NCBI GenBank assembly: GCA_013399115.1
Contig: VXAA01001394.1
Span: forward strand, 137,615-201,614
DNA: 64,000 bases
Direction: 5' to 3'
Source of the DNA: Anseranas semipalmata
Lineage: Eukaryota; Chordata; Aves; Anseriformes; Anseranatidae
Shown here piece by piece: positions 33,301-46,102 of the stretch (within the stretch, counting starts at the first letter, position 1; each line of letters opens with the position of its first letter). The notes under the pieces were generated by a model, which made no database searches, had not been told where the DNA came from, and worked only from the letters and a program-made list of their open reading frames with translations. The position numbers were made by a program, and so were the translations under genes.

Positions 33301-36300
33301 GTAAACGGAGATGTATTTTTCTATGGGACTTCCAAAAACTAGTGTGTCTGATGGTTCTCAATTTCAAGATCTTATGCTTGTCTTGGAGTACTATTGTAAA
33401 TTAGAAGAGTTAGTCTTTGCCAAGACTACATCCTGTGATAATCAGAGAAGTGCAGATTAATGGAAAGCAGAGGGAAAAAGGCATAGCTGCAGGTGACGTG
33501 ATGCAACTGCTATAATCATTCTCAGTTTCATATGGCAACACTGCTTTGGCTTAGCAGAGGAAGTAACGGTATAATAAGACGCAGCCCTGCTTGTTGCTTT
33601 GTAGGCATAAAAAGAAGGTGAAGTTCTGAAGCAAATAAGCTGTTCTAAAAATCCTAATTCCCGTTTGTTTTCTTTTGCCAGAACGCCTGGAATTTACTTG
33701 AACACTGCAAGATTCGAGTGATATTTTTTAAAAATGTGTTGATTTTTACAGGTTTTATTGTAGCATTTGTAAGAGTTCTCAAAGTGGCACCACAAGCAAT
33801 GGCCACAGCTCAGCTATAGTCCAGCGGAGTGCTTGAGCACCCCGAGGCGGTTTGTGCTGCACGAGGGGCTGTGCAGCTCAGCAGCTCCAGCTGCAGTCCG
33901 TAAGAGGCTTGGTGATAACGTCTCTGAACATCCGGCATCCACGTCTGGTCTCAGCAATATCTTACATCAGTTTTTGGGTAGCCCTATGAGACCACACGAT
34001 ACACTGCTTATTGCAGTCCATATGTTTTAATGTAAGTTTGTAACAATTTCCTAAAATGCGGTTAGAGGAAGTCCTTAAACTCTTGGAAGTTGCAAACAGA
34101 AATATTGATGGAATTAACCTTTTTTTGGATGGTTTGTTTAAGCTTCATGGTATAATGTCTCTGAAATTAATTCTGAGGTGAATTTTCTTTATCTTGCCCA
34201 CTGTTACTCAAAGTCAACCTTTTTTATTTAAAAACAAACAAAAAACATAACAGGACAAAACTTCTGGACAACTTTTTATTGGCAGTTCTAAATGTGGGAG
34301 TAGGAGAAAATGCATTAAGTATTTGTACTTAGGATTGCAATTAAATAACACACTTAAAGTTAAGTTATAAAGTTATTAATACCATGTTAGAATCGGAGAA
34401 CAAAGTTCTACAAACGAATTAGATGTATTCATATTTAAAAGAAATATTGTGTGATGGGATTGTAAAGCCAGAGTAGAGCTTCATATCATACCATTGAATA
34501 GAATTGGCATCGACCAGATTTTTATTTCATTTTTTTTTTTTTGAGAAGGAGGGAAGCCAAACTTGGGCCTTCATTCTTTCTGGTATGCAGTATTGTAACC
34601 TCTGTGAATGATGCTAATCTTTCGTCTTTTTTTTTTTCTTCTCCTCTGTTACTGTTTCTAGATGTAAGCGTAGTGTCAGCAAGATGCAGTTGTGGAGTGG
34701 AAGCCATAGTAAAAGTCAGCTGAGCTTTGATTTCTGGAGGAACAGAATATACATTCCAACCAATTTGCTTCCTGGGTGATTCCCTCCAATTCCTTCTTCC
34801 CCTTACTCCTTATGATTACTTATTATAAACATATCAAGTAGTAAGACATCAAAGCAACTCTTCACTGCAACTCAAATAAATAACAGAGGTAAACCAGTAC
34901 ATCTCAAGCAAACTTTCCGTGTGATTTCTTCCATTTACTGTCAATGGTGTTAAAAAGCTTTGGGAGTTCCCAGTTAGGAGTTGTCTTTAATGCTGTTAGC
35001 AAGTTGGAAACGCCTGAAGTTTCAGACTTACCTCTTTCATAGATCTACAGAATACATGCATGTTTTGCCCAAGCCTTAGTTAACAGAAGGTACAAATTTT
35101 ACAAATAATACAGTAAAAGCTGTATGATGACAGAAAAACAAGTACAATGTGCAATGGCTATGTTAAAAGGCAGGAGAAGTCTCTTGCATTTTTTCTAGCC
35201 TGCATTACTCATTAGGGAGCATAATATTGAAACAAAACTGATGAGTGATAGAGCTGTAGAGATTCCATGGTCCATCAAGATTTCATACTGTTCATTGTGA
35301 TTAGATACAAGATGATATGCTGATAAATTAATTTGAAAACTGCTAAGTCCTGTACCTAGTTGTGACTACACAACTCATATAACTCCTAATGCTTAATCAG
35401 ATATATCTGCTGCTGGGGACAGTTCTCCATGCATTGTCTTAAAAGTCCAGAAGGTAACTACATGCTTTATAGTCTAGTCTAGTTTCATTTGGTTGATTAA
35501 AATGTGATCTGTATTTCCGTACTGGTTAAGCGGTGTAGGGCACACATGACGCCACTAGTTCAAAGAAAGATATGCTGTGGGAGTTGTGTCTAACTATGAA
35601 GTTATGTCTAAGGAAAGATGACATTTTTCTGAATGCATAGTTTCTTAAACTATATGACAAGGATGAAAAGCAAAGCTTGATTTAATGCTATTTAAAAACT
35701 TTCCAGAGCTCCTGCTTTCTCACAGAAGCTAGGTGTCTGTAGCAGTTACAGCATGTTATATGTAGGTGTTCAGGATATGTACAAGGCTATACAAAAAGGA
35801 CACGATCATTAATGGAGTTACAGCACATTTCCTAAAGCGTTGCAGCAGGACATCTTCTGCTGAATTTTACATGGCAAGAAGTGTAAAACCCACTTCTCCA
35901 CTCAGTGTGCAAATTTGAAATGAAATTTGAGTTCTACAGTATCTTAAATAACAGTCAGAATGGAATGGCAGCTGTAAAGGTGAGTCTCCTACTGTACTGT
36001 TATGTTAGAATACCTTACTATTGACAATATTTTTTTGTGCATTTGTCTGTTTTTGTACAGTATTTCTAGACAGACAATTTCTTGCAGGACAGCCAGCAGT
36101 GTAGCTATTACTCTGAACACTACAGCTCAATGAGTAATAGTATGTGTAGTGAACATACTTAAGGTTGTAACCTCATGTTACTCTAAGTTGAAATCTGAAT
36201 ACACTGCAATATTAAAATCATTATGGTTGTTAATAACTGTTCAGATAGTAACAGTACTATAAGAAATAATGAACTGTCCAAATTGGCAGTTAATTGAATT

Positions 36301-39096
36301 TTATTGAATTTGCAAAAAGAAAAGCTAGGTAGCCTCATTTTGTGGAAATTCTTGGTTTATAGAGGAAGAGGTAGCACAAACAATCATTGTTAGCCTTTTC
36401 ATTTTTGTGCTTGTTGTTTAATATGTGCAAATTGCTGTTTGTTCTGTCTGCTCATGAAAATGTTATTTGCACAGACCAACAGCATACACAAAGCAGGAAT
36501 GTGAAAGGCAAGAGTCGCAGTATAAATGGGTAGTCTTCCATGCCAGCATACTGATTGAATTAAAGGGTTTCATGAAGTGTGGCAGCAGTAGTGCTGATGG
36601 ACGGCAGACATGTTTTTAAAGCTGGCTGCATGTGCTGAGAACAATACTAAGAACTCAGAAAGTTTACCTTGTTTTGACCTCAGAATAGTAAATGTGTATG
36701 TCTGAAAGTTAACAAGCTATAATAGGTGGGTTCTTCACTGTGTAGTTGCAGTAATTCTATCTGATTTTTAAATACCTGAAGTTCTTGATGTAATGGGTCT
36801 ATGCAGCTTGAGAAGTAAAGCTGAGTCACCAAATGAAGAATGCAATAAACTGCATTCAAAACAATTGCCATCTGTTTTTTTTTTTATATTTTTCCTTATT
36901 AAAACTGGAAGGCTGATTTTTCCCAAATGCTACAACAAAAATTGGGCATTCCTGTGCTGTGGTCGTTCTCAAGTTGCTCACAACTACAGAATTATACATG
37001 CTGTCTCCCTTTCATACTGCGAAGTTTCCTCAAATTGTTTGCTGAAATGAAACATTTTCAGGGTATGGGCAAAACTGAAGACTAACCTTTTATTTTTCCT
37101 TAGGGATGAGCAATCATTACTTAGGCCTCACCTCATGTAGTCTTAACTAACTATATATGATGTGCTTTTATTTGAATGATTTCTTATTAAGGTCAATTTT
37201 ATTAAAGAAAAGGGTGGGGGTGGCAAGGGATGGTAGTTTTTGCTTTAAAAAAAAAAAAAAAAAGATTGTAAGCTTTAATTCGTATACAATCCTTTTCCAG
37301 CTAAGGACAAGGAATATTTCAGCTTAGATGTGGAGAACATAAACCTATAAAGCATTGGCAAGGTCAGTGCTAACAAAGTTGGGCCTGATTTATCGTGCCT
37401 TTCTACAACAAGGACAGTGTTTGGAGGGTTGGATTTGATTTAGTTTTCACCACTGAAGGACTGCTAGGATAAGAAAAACAAGAAATTGCCATACCGTGGA
37501 TGTGTTGAAATCAATAGTGGTCACACAGCAGAGGTACACCTCTTGTTTCTTTTTTTTATTTTTTATTTTTTTGAGGCATGCTCAAAGACCTTCAAAGTTT
37601 ACAGGGTATGGAAAATACAGTCTTTCAGCGTGTCTCAGTAAAATATCATCCTTGATGTGTAGTGGGTTGCTGAACATCTGCTTCCACGCTGGACAATGTT
37701 ATTGTCCCTACAAAATGTACGTACTCCTTTAGTTCTTATTGTGTGCTCACAGCCTAGCCTATGGCATTTTGGAGGTGCAAGGCATACTTTTGGTGACCCA
37801 CGCTATGGTTAATTGGGGACGTTTGGAAATGTGGAAGTATACTTTTTTTATAATTCTTGGCAGCATTTTAAAGAGTGTGTACACAGAGTCATGGGTTCAT
37901 TTTAGTCATCAAGAACAGTTCTAGGTTTGATGGCAGAGGAATATCCAAGCAGCTATATTTTGACAGTAGTTCATCCTGGGGAGAAGAATAATACTGTCCC
38001 TCACCCTTGACCAGCAACTGTTAATCAGTGCTGTCTGAAGTCAGAAAGCTAACAGTGCTCTGCACAGGCAGAGGGAAGACCCAGAGGCCATCAGAGAATG
38101 GCAGCTAGTGAAGGTTATGTTAGACTTGAAGTTGATTGTTCTGATGCTTAGAAATGTTCTGGTGTTTGTTTTGTTTTGTTTTTAATCTTTCCCTTCCCTT
38201 GTTGGCAGCAGCTCAGGTTTACCAAACTGGACTCCTGGTGTATCTAATACTTAGAGCTCTGGTTGTATTTCATCTCTTTCTTCCTCTGCTGTAGCTGCTT
38301 TGCAGTTCATCTGCTTAAAAGGGGGTGGAAAAGATTTTGCAAATCAAAGGGCTGGCTCAGTCCTTTGACTATTTGGAAGAATTCCATTGAGAATAAAATT
38401 ATAGATCTGAAAAATATGCTGCTTTCATAATGATACTTCCCCTGCTTCTATGAAAATGGTTTGCTTCTCTTTTGCACTCTATATGGGTGGTTTTCAAGCT
38501 GTTCTTTAGCAGAAGAAGGGAGGATGCAGTCTCTGTATCATCAACCAGAAGTCAGGTCATTTTGGGTGACAGTTAATATGTAACTGGAAGAATACTGCAT
38601 ATGAAAGTTTCTTTTTCAAAGTACCTGCGTGTTACCAAGTATGTGGCATCTCTGCTTTAACTGGGTTCCTGTGCTGCGTCTAGTCTGTATGTTATATGAA
38701 GAAATCAGTGCACATTTCTTTCAAATTTGTAATTATTAGTCTTTAAATTATTTCACTGTTTAGAAATTGATGAAAATACGACTAGTTCTAAAGAGTACCA
38801 CAGAAACAATAGAAAAGATATGGATGTATAGTGGCTGGGGAGTCTGGGAGCTGGGGAGACATCCTTGCAGGGGGAAGTTGTTTTGGCTTATCTAAATAGA
38901 ACTCCTTTTGTGCCTAACAAAATATGTACAAATTTCAGCCAGCCATTTTAGTGTTAAAAGATTCTTAATCTATTTTCACTTATTTTGAATACTTTCTCGT
39001 TAAGTTTAGTCCTGTGTGGTGGATTGCCAAGACTCTCTAGTCTTTTTCTGTACTCCTTCACAAATTTAAGCAGAGGTAACAAAACACTGGTTCAGT
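30376..39096. other. AT-rich intergenic region without supported genes
   Basis: About 8.7 kb downstream of HDAC11. All open frames are short and unrecognised. Small items are an A-run at 37246-37263, a G-rich patch at 32335-32351 and a CpG-containing, GC-richer patch at about 33780-33960. No RNA gene or dated transposon is recognisable. Confidence 0.7.
33780..33960. other. GC-richer patch with CpGs in AT-rich intergenic DNA
   Basis: Roughly 180 bases with several CG dinucleotides (for example CCCGAGGCGG and GTCCGTAAGAGG) inside otherwise AT-rich sequence about 6 kb past the HDAC11 stop. It could be a small regulatory element or an old repeat. I recognise neither a gene nor a repeat family. 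Confidence 0.3.
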
Positions 39097-39591
39097 TTGG
39101 GTTGCATGGAAATTAAAGAGAAACCTCTCATTGCTGGTGGTATATGCATGCATACATATAATTATTTTGCACTCCATGATAGGTGTTCAACCAGTTTCTG
39201 CTGCAATCAAGGATTGCACAATTCCTTCTCCCTTGCAAAGGGAGGCTGGATAGGAAAATCTCAAGCTTGCCTTTTTGTCAACAAGATAACTTCCTTCACA
39301 CCAGTCCCAGGGCCAGCTTATGGCTATAAATTACTCAAGTGTAACCAAATCACTGACTTTAGAGAAGAATATGGGCTGTTTTCTTCTCCAGATTTCAAGA
39401 GCTCTCCTTATTTCTTGCCAGTTCCAGGACCTGTGGCTGAAAACAATAGCCATTATTGTCATGAAGATAAAATCTCTGAGAGAATGAGTCTGATAGGAGA
39501 AGGGTTTCAAATTAAGCATGTGATGGTTGAGTTGTGGCTAATTATCTTTTTCATCTCTTACCTAATAGAATTTTGTAACAGTGGGATTTAA
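39097..39591 (+). other. Unassigned 164-codon open frame, possible conserved non-coding element
   Basis: An uninterrupted frame of 164 codons in an AT-rich region where stops should be common. The conceptual protein (starts MGCMEIKEKPLIAGG) has a hydrophobic stretch near its C-terminus (ELWLIIFFISYLIEF) but matches no family I know. The DNA also has an inverted SOX-type pair ACAAT...ATTGT (39443-39459) and a TAATTA homeodomain core near 39159. A developmental enhancer is as plausible as a coding exon; neither is shown. Confidence 0.2.
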
Positions 39592-42500
39592 GGTTTGTCA
39601 ATTTTCACTCTTTCTTTCTAAACCTGGACATCTCTGCCAAGGCCAACAATGAAATGAGCACATTAAGATAATAAATCTCCAGTGAACAGACTAAGTTATT
39701 TATTTTGGATGGACAAGGCTACATGTAAAACTGGGGTGTGTTTTGGTTTGATTGGTTACTGGAGGTGGGAGTGCTTTAAGAGTTGAATGCTTTTATAATG
39801 ATCTTTAGTTGTGGGAACATTTGCGTCTGAAACGTGAAAGAATGCAGACCTTTCAAAATATGGTATGTGAGAAAAACGTATGATTTAGTGTTTCCATTTC
39901 CATAGAGGAAATAGCAATACTTTGCTTGAACCAAATGATAAGTTTCCTTTAGTCATATGATGATGAGGGAAATAAATACCATCTGATTTTTGTCAAAGCA
40001 GTTGAGGGAAAAGTTTAGGTGTCTTAAAAGTAACCTGTTGAATACAAGGACTTGGTATATTAGTCATTAAACGGATGCATCTTTTCTATTTTTAAAGGAA
40101 ACTGCCCTTGAAAATAAATAGAACTGTTTATCAGAATTTGAATTGGGACTCTGTGGTCATTGCACTGTCAGACCAGTTGTAAACACTGCTTATTCTTGGA
40201 CAAAAATGTGCTTGTTTCTTCAAGTAATAAAGATAATTGGGTGGCAGTGCTGTTCCATCAGTGTTTCCGTGTTTAAGCTTTTTGACAGCTGTTTTTTTGA
40301 CATGTTTTTTTGAGATGTATGTTCTTCAGCACGTAATACACCTTTTCAACTGCATATTGTACGTTAATGTGGAAGGAAAAAGTCTACACTGCATCTTGGT
40401 ACTTCTACCATAAAATGTTTCTTCAAGTTCTCTGTGTAGGATTGAAAATGGATATAACTGGGAAGGGCTTTTGATATGTCCTGGGGAATAGTGCAGAATC
40501 ATAACTAGGTGCAAGAAGGATTTGGAATATGTGCAGCTAAACATCAATAATGATCACTGCTGCCTTTGTATTGCTCTTGTCATTTTTACTACTTAAGACT
40601 GAGAATGAGAAGATCTTCTGAGGCTCCATGGGATGTTAAAAATTTGTGCGAGGGAAGTGAACTGAATTTGTAGGCTACAAAGCTGCTTGATGTTGGAGAC
40701 TGCTGAGCCTTGGCACACTGCTTAAGAGTGGCATCTACAGCACTGGTATCCTCAAAGATGGAAACAATTAATCATTTGAGAGTTTAAACAAGATTCATGC
40801 TTATTGTGACTCTGCCAGGAATTAATGTGACTGGCTTTAGGCAGGTTTCCCTCATAGCATCGTACAAGGGAAGGTTCAGTCCAGTTTGAGTTTGAGAGGC
40901 TTAATTATGTGTTGTTGAAGCAAGTGTCCTTTTACCGATGACCCACAAACGTTGTTGCGCAAAATCGTTCCTTGTTGTTCAGCTCGGTGGGTTGATCATT
41001 GCATTTAGAGTCAAGAATGTCCTTGTATGTGTTGTGGCAGTAGTCAGAATTTTATAGGATGGAGCCTGTCAGGGGCGTGTGGTCTTGAATTAGTATCATT
41101 TCCTAACAGATATGTTGCAGGTCTATTAAACAAGTATAAAAACATAGGAGGTGTATTACAGAAATTAAGTTATTTAAACCTTTATTGCATTTATAAGAAA
41201 CTAAGTGTTCTGCAATAAAGAAAAATAGAGTATGCAGCTTAATAAGCTTTGAGCTACTGTGTAAATCTTTTCATGAGCTGCTTCTTGGTCTACATCTCAT
41301 TATGTACCATAATTGTGTGGCCCGTCTTGCTTCCAGAAAGTTGCTTCTCTGGCCCTGTGGCAGCCTTACCACCATCTCTTATTCAACCTCTCTCCACAGG
41401 AGGAGTCTGAAATAACATGGTAATGACAAAGGTGACCAATGTTTACAATAAGCTAATGGGGAACCCAGCTGCTTTGGTAGGTTGCATAATCTTGGAGAGG
41501 AAAATCCAGTGCCTTGAAGAGAACATATACCAACCACCCTCTGGATGGTAACACAATTAGAAGATGTGTTTTCATCTGTGCACGCAGTTGTATTTAAGCC
41601 CTCCAGTCTGTCTTTGCTAAGTTACTCGCTTGTTGCAGAAGGGCCTAGTGGTTTTATATTTTAACTGGAGGAAATCTCTCTTGAATGTGTGTTGAATTTG
41701 GAAGTTTGATTTGGCTCAATTAAAATGTGATTAGGCTGTCTCCATTGAAGAAGCTGTAAGTGCTCTGGAGAAACATTTAATGTTGAAGGCTGGCCTGCTG
41801 GTTTTGGCTGAAATAGAGAGAAATATGCAATGCTCTGAGAAATTCCAGGACTCCCACTAGGTCAAAAATTTTTCTCTCGACTGTAGCATTTCATCAAGTT
41901 CCCTAGTAACGTGTCCCAGTGTATCACAATCATTATTGCTTGGAAATCCACCAACTTTGCGATGAGCTGAAAATATTTATTTTAAGTGCAAGATGGCATT
42001 CTCTTAGTAGAGATATGTGATCAGAATTATTTCCATTCTTCCTGGTTTCAGACTGAATTTGTGTTACATGCTGTTGTTTTACTGTATGTTACATGCTTTG
42101 GATGAGACTAATTCAGTTACGTGAGTATTTATCTGGTGTAATTATATTAAGTACAATATTTTTAATCAACTTACTCTGGTATAATGTGTTCAGGATCTGA
42201 CCATTTAAATCTGGGCTAAATCAGAAATTAACTATACTTTGAGAAGTGCACTTGGTGTAATTCAAAACATTATTCGCAGGAGATCTCAAAAATCCCTGAG
42301 CTAGTCACCTTGTTATAATGATAATGGCTCGCTTCAGTATATCTAATCTTTAAATCTTTACAAGAGCCATTTCTAGCTGATCTTCTTATGGAATGTGATT
42401 TTTCCAGGTAAAAATACAGAACACTTTATTTAATCAAAGTTAAGTTTTGCGGTACACCTGTTCTCGGCTTTAAAACTGGCTGGCACCGTAGCTGACATCT

Positions 42501-43159
42501 CACAACAGGCATTTGCTGGCTTTGGTATGGTGTTTTCAAGCAAGTTGTTAAAAGTGGTCTAGCAAGTTGTTATTTCAGGAATCATTTTCAACTGAAAGAA
42601 CAGCGTGATTTGCATACAGAATCAAGTAACTCTTCTTTTGTTAAAGAACAGTTAAAACTCTTGGTTTTGTTAAAAATGTTGATAATATACTAAGTTTATA
42701 ATAAAATGGGACAGTAATGTTCCATGGAGTCTGAGTATATTTAGTATTTTTGACCCTGTGATGTGTTGGGTCTTAGAACCCTTATTCCGAGATGCACGTT
42801 TCAAGCCAATTTCATGAGTTTTCACAGTGAGTGGCTTTGATGTTGTGTTTTTTAAGGAGAAACTTGGGCAGTGAAGCTGGCATATTCCATACTGTGGGCC
42901 TCCCAGCATCGTCGCCATGCGGTCCCATGTGCTGAAGGGTTTTCAATGCCCTTTTCAATATCCTGCCTATTCTGTCCTCACAGAAGTGCTATGCTAGCAT
43001 TGGGAGATGTCTCTGTCTTCATGAGTCCTTTAAGAAAATTTTAAAAAGTTCCTAAACCTTGTAAGTAGGGCATTGGTAAATGTTGGCTGGGACCCAAGTT
43101 TCTGAAAATATTTGGGCACCCTGGGCCTATTTATTTCCTAATTCCTGTTAAAACAAATG
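39592..43159. other. AT-rich intergenic region, nothing supported
   Basis: About 3.6 kb with only short unrecognised open frames and a few duplicated words (for example AGCAAGTTGTTA-like sequence near 42540-42575). No gene, RNA or transposon could be supported. Confidence 0.65.
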
Positions 43160-43306
43160 CATGTAAGGCACCTTAACGGCTTCATGGAACTCATGTGAAG
43201 GGAGCTGCCGGAGGTTGTATAGTAAGTGATCTGCAAAGCGAAGAGTGGCCTGCTGGGCTCGTAACTCCACGTCCGGTGCTTTAACCACTAGAGGACACTG
43301 CCTCAT
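43160..43306 (-). mobile_element. MIR-like tRNA-derived SINE relic
   Basis: On the + strand the order GGAACTCATGTGAAGGGAGC, GGTTGTATAGTAAGTGATC, GGGCTCGTAACTCC, GTCCGGTGCTTTAACCACTA and CACTGCCTC follows the reversed MIR consensus (AGTAAGTGGCAGAG, GATTCGAACCC, GTCCGTGCTCTTAACCACTA, ACTGCCTC). So the element lies on the - strand, with a tRNA A-box-like TAGTGGTTAAAGC and a damaged B box. MIR is ancient; many substitutions and a shortened core fit that. Boundaries are approximate. Confidence 0.7.
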
Positions 43307-46084
43307 TGTTATTAGGGAAATTAATCATTATACATTTAAAATGGCCAAACTACAGGGATCTTTCTGTTGGTATAATTTAATCTCAGATAAGATTTATTTA
43401 TTTATTTATTTTGTGCCATAACTATTCACACTGCTGCCATATGGTCAGGTTCTACTTTAAGAGCTGAATAGATGCCCAGAGAAAGACAGCTATGTTGCTG
43501 CTCTTCAGTTAAAAACAAATACCTGATCTTATTGTTTAGTGTTTCTAAGAAAGCAGAGCATGAATAAAAGACCCTGCAACATTATGAGCTGTGTGTTGTT
43601 GAGCGTGCTCATCTGTGAGCAGTCAGTCAGGCTCCTGCTCGTTGCTACAATCTCTTTCAGGCTTCCCAAGCTTTGGCCTTTGTTCTGAAGGACACCGAGG
43701 ATTGTCTGAGAAGGTAAGTCACTTTGCTCAGGCACATGCCTCCCTGGTGAGCAGCTCCACAGCATCCCACTGCTGGGAAGGTGGGAGGGAATGTGAAAGA
43801 TGTGTGTGGCGTTCTGACCCTTGGGATTTTCCCCAAAGGGCAGACTGGTGATGGCAGAGTCAGTATGGTGATCTCATGCTTTCCCAGCTCGTGACACTCT
43901 GGTGCTCTGGCAGAGGCCACCATGCAAATGGTGCTCTAGATGTGTGTCAGGGGCACAGCTTTGCTTCCTTTGGGAAGGAAAAAGGTGCAGCTGTTTTTTT
44001 CCTGCCACTGTCTTCACCTCAGAAGAGTTAAGAGCTTCAAAACTAGGCTGTCTGGCAAAAAGCATTGTTTTTCTGTATTTGGATCCAAACAGGAGAATAC
44101 AGAGACATTTCAGGGAAAGCTGATAGAATGTGCTGCTGCTTTCATTGACCACAGTAATTATAAACTGGTCCCATGGTGGTAGCAGGACTGTATCTAGATT
44201 TTAAATATCATGATTATATTCACAGAGTTGCAACAACCATGAGGAATATCTGAATAAAGTAGTAGATATTCTCATGTTAAATCCCACAACTCATTTCCAT
44301 TGTATCATGAACTTACTGAGTTTGAAAGTCTTTCCTCATGAATCAGATAAATGCATCTCCTCCGAGACCTGCTTATTTTCTTGTATATTGTGCATCACTT
44401 ACCCTGCAGATTGGAAAGAGGTAATGTGCTGGGTTAAGTTACAGAGCTGGCTCTGTTAAGTTGTCGTGAATCACTGAGGTGTCTAAGATTGAATTCCACT
44501 TTGATAAAGTGGTGTTATAACCATGAGGAAATATGATAGTCTGGAAGTATTCATCAGTCAAATCCTATGCTTTGTCAATACTGGCATACCCATGTGCATT
44601 GTATAAAAACTGCTTACATTTATCTGCAACGCATCTCACCGATTTTCAGTATCTCTCTCCGTGACGTATATTCGTAATAGTCTGCTCCTCATAAATACAA
44701 GCTATCCAAAATACCCCTTTTATGTGGAAAATCTGGTGTCATTATATTAATAACAGTGATGCAAAGAACCTCATGGAGCCTAAGAGAAAGGAAAAAATAA
44801 TTGCTGTTGTCTTATGTTGTCTTATGGTAGATGACTGTTACAGTCCAGATGTATGATTCCCATTAAACACCGCTGGTAGGTTCTGCATCTTGAAGGTAAA
44901 CTGGCATATTTTTCATTTCTTGGGAAGCATTTCTGTGCTTTAGTCAGAAAGTATCTATGTAGGCTTCCTTGCTTAATTCTGCCAGCAAGCACTATGTCAG
45001 TTACAAATGCATGATAGCATTATTAATTTCCATTGTTATAATTGTGGTGAGTTCTTTTCATGTACACTGAACAGCTTTTCTGTTTTGAGAATCACTTTAG
45101 TGCAAAGGTCTCTTGAGGCTTGAATTTGACTGGAAGACATCCAGATGGAAAACATATTTGTGACTGACAGATGCTTGAGATTCGTAGCTCTAAACCTTCT
45201 GGTAAAAATGAGGGCAACTCAAAACACAATGCTGCTTGGAAAAAATAAGTGTATAATGTAAGAAAAAACTCCAAGGTCTTGCCAAAGAAAACGTGAAAGG
45301 AATATGTATGTTTTTAATACTGACTTATTAGAATGTCAGATTAACAGAGACAACAGTGCTGGGGGAAGAGTGCTGAAGTAGTGGCTGGCTTTGAAAGCAA
45401 AGTGAAAATTGTTCTGTGTTTTGGAAAGGAAACTGTACTGCTTTTCTGCAATGTTAACTGAACAAAAGAATTGTCAGGGTGTCCAGAGCACTTGCACATG
45501 ATAAGCTTTGAAATTCATTTAAGAAAATTATCAAGTTTAATTGATAATATCAAGAATGGATAGATAATAATTGTCCATGTATGGAAATATATAAAGCTTG
45601 GTCAGTTTTGTACAGCTGGAGGCCCAAATCAACTATATAAGCAATGAAAAACGTAAATTGTTTGTGTTCACTTTATTAGGAGAGCACTTGGGTTTGTCTT
45701 TAAAACGTGCTATAGAACTGCGTCAAATTCTCTTCTATGTCACATCAAATAATGGGTGATTTTTGCTGAGGCAAGTATTCACTGCAGTTTTACCTCTCGT
45801 TATACCTCCCAGGCCTGTCTCTGCACGCAAACAGTTATTTGTGTTTTTGAACTTGAGTTGGCTCTTCTCTGAGGATGTTGCTTACAGGGTGAGTTAGCAC
45901 AGCTCCCCAGCTGCTAATGGGATCTATGTGCAGTTTGAATAATATGTAGTGCTGTATCTGCTCCCATTTAAGTGGAGCTAATGGAAGAGGAGAGAACTTG
46001 AGTGCAGCAAGCTCAAGTTAATTCTGTGATGAAAGCAGCTTTAAATGGGTATATTTGTTAGGTTCTGCATATGTTCACAAAATT
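43307..46084. other. Intergenic region, simple repeats only
   Basis: It contains a short (TTTA)n run near 43392-43411 and no supported gene. Overlapping open frames on both strands at 43529-44182 have no recognisable family. Confidence 0.65.
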
Positions 46085-46102
46085 AAAAAAAAAAAAAAAA
46101 AA
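46085..46102. repeat. Poly-A run (18 A)
   Basis: Run of 18 adenines near the point where the sequence changes from AT-rich to GC-rich. Confidence 0.85.

Noticed and set aside
43235..43306. A functional tRNA gene on the - strand
   Set aside because: The A-box-like sequence is present but the B box carries an insertion and the acceptor stem does not pair; it fits a SINE head better.
43680..43760. Possible MIR-like word AGGTAAGTCACTTTGCTCAGG
   Set aside because: A short match without the tRNA head or ordered flanking blocks.
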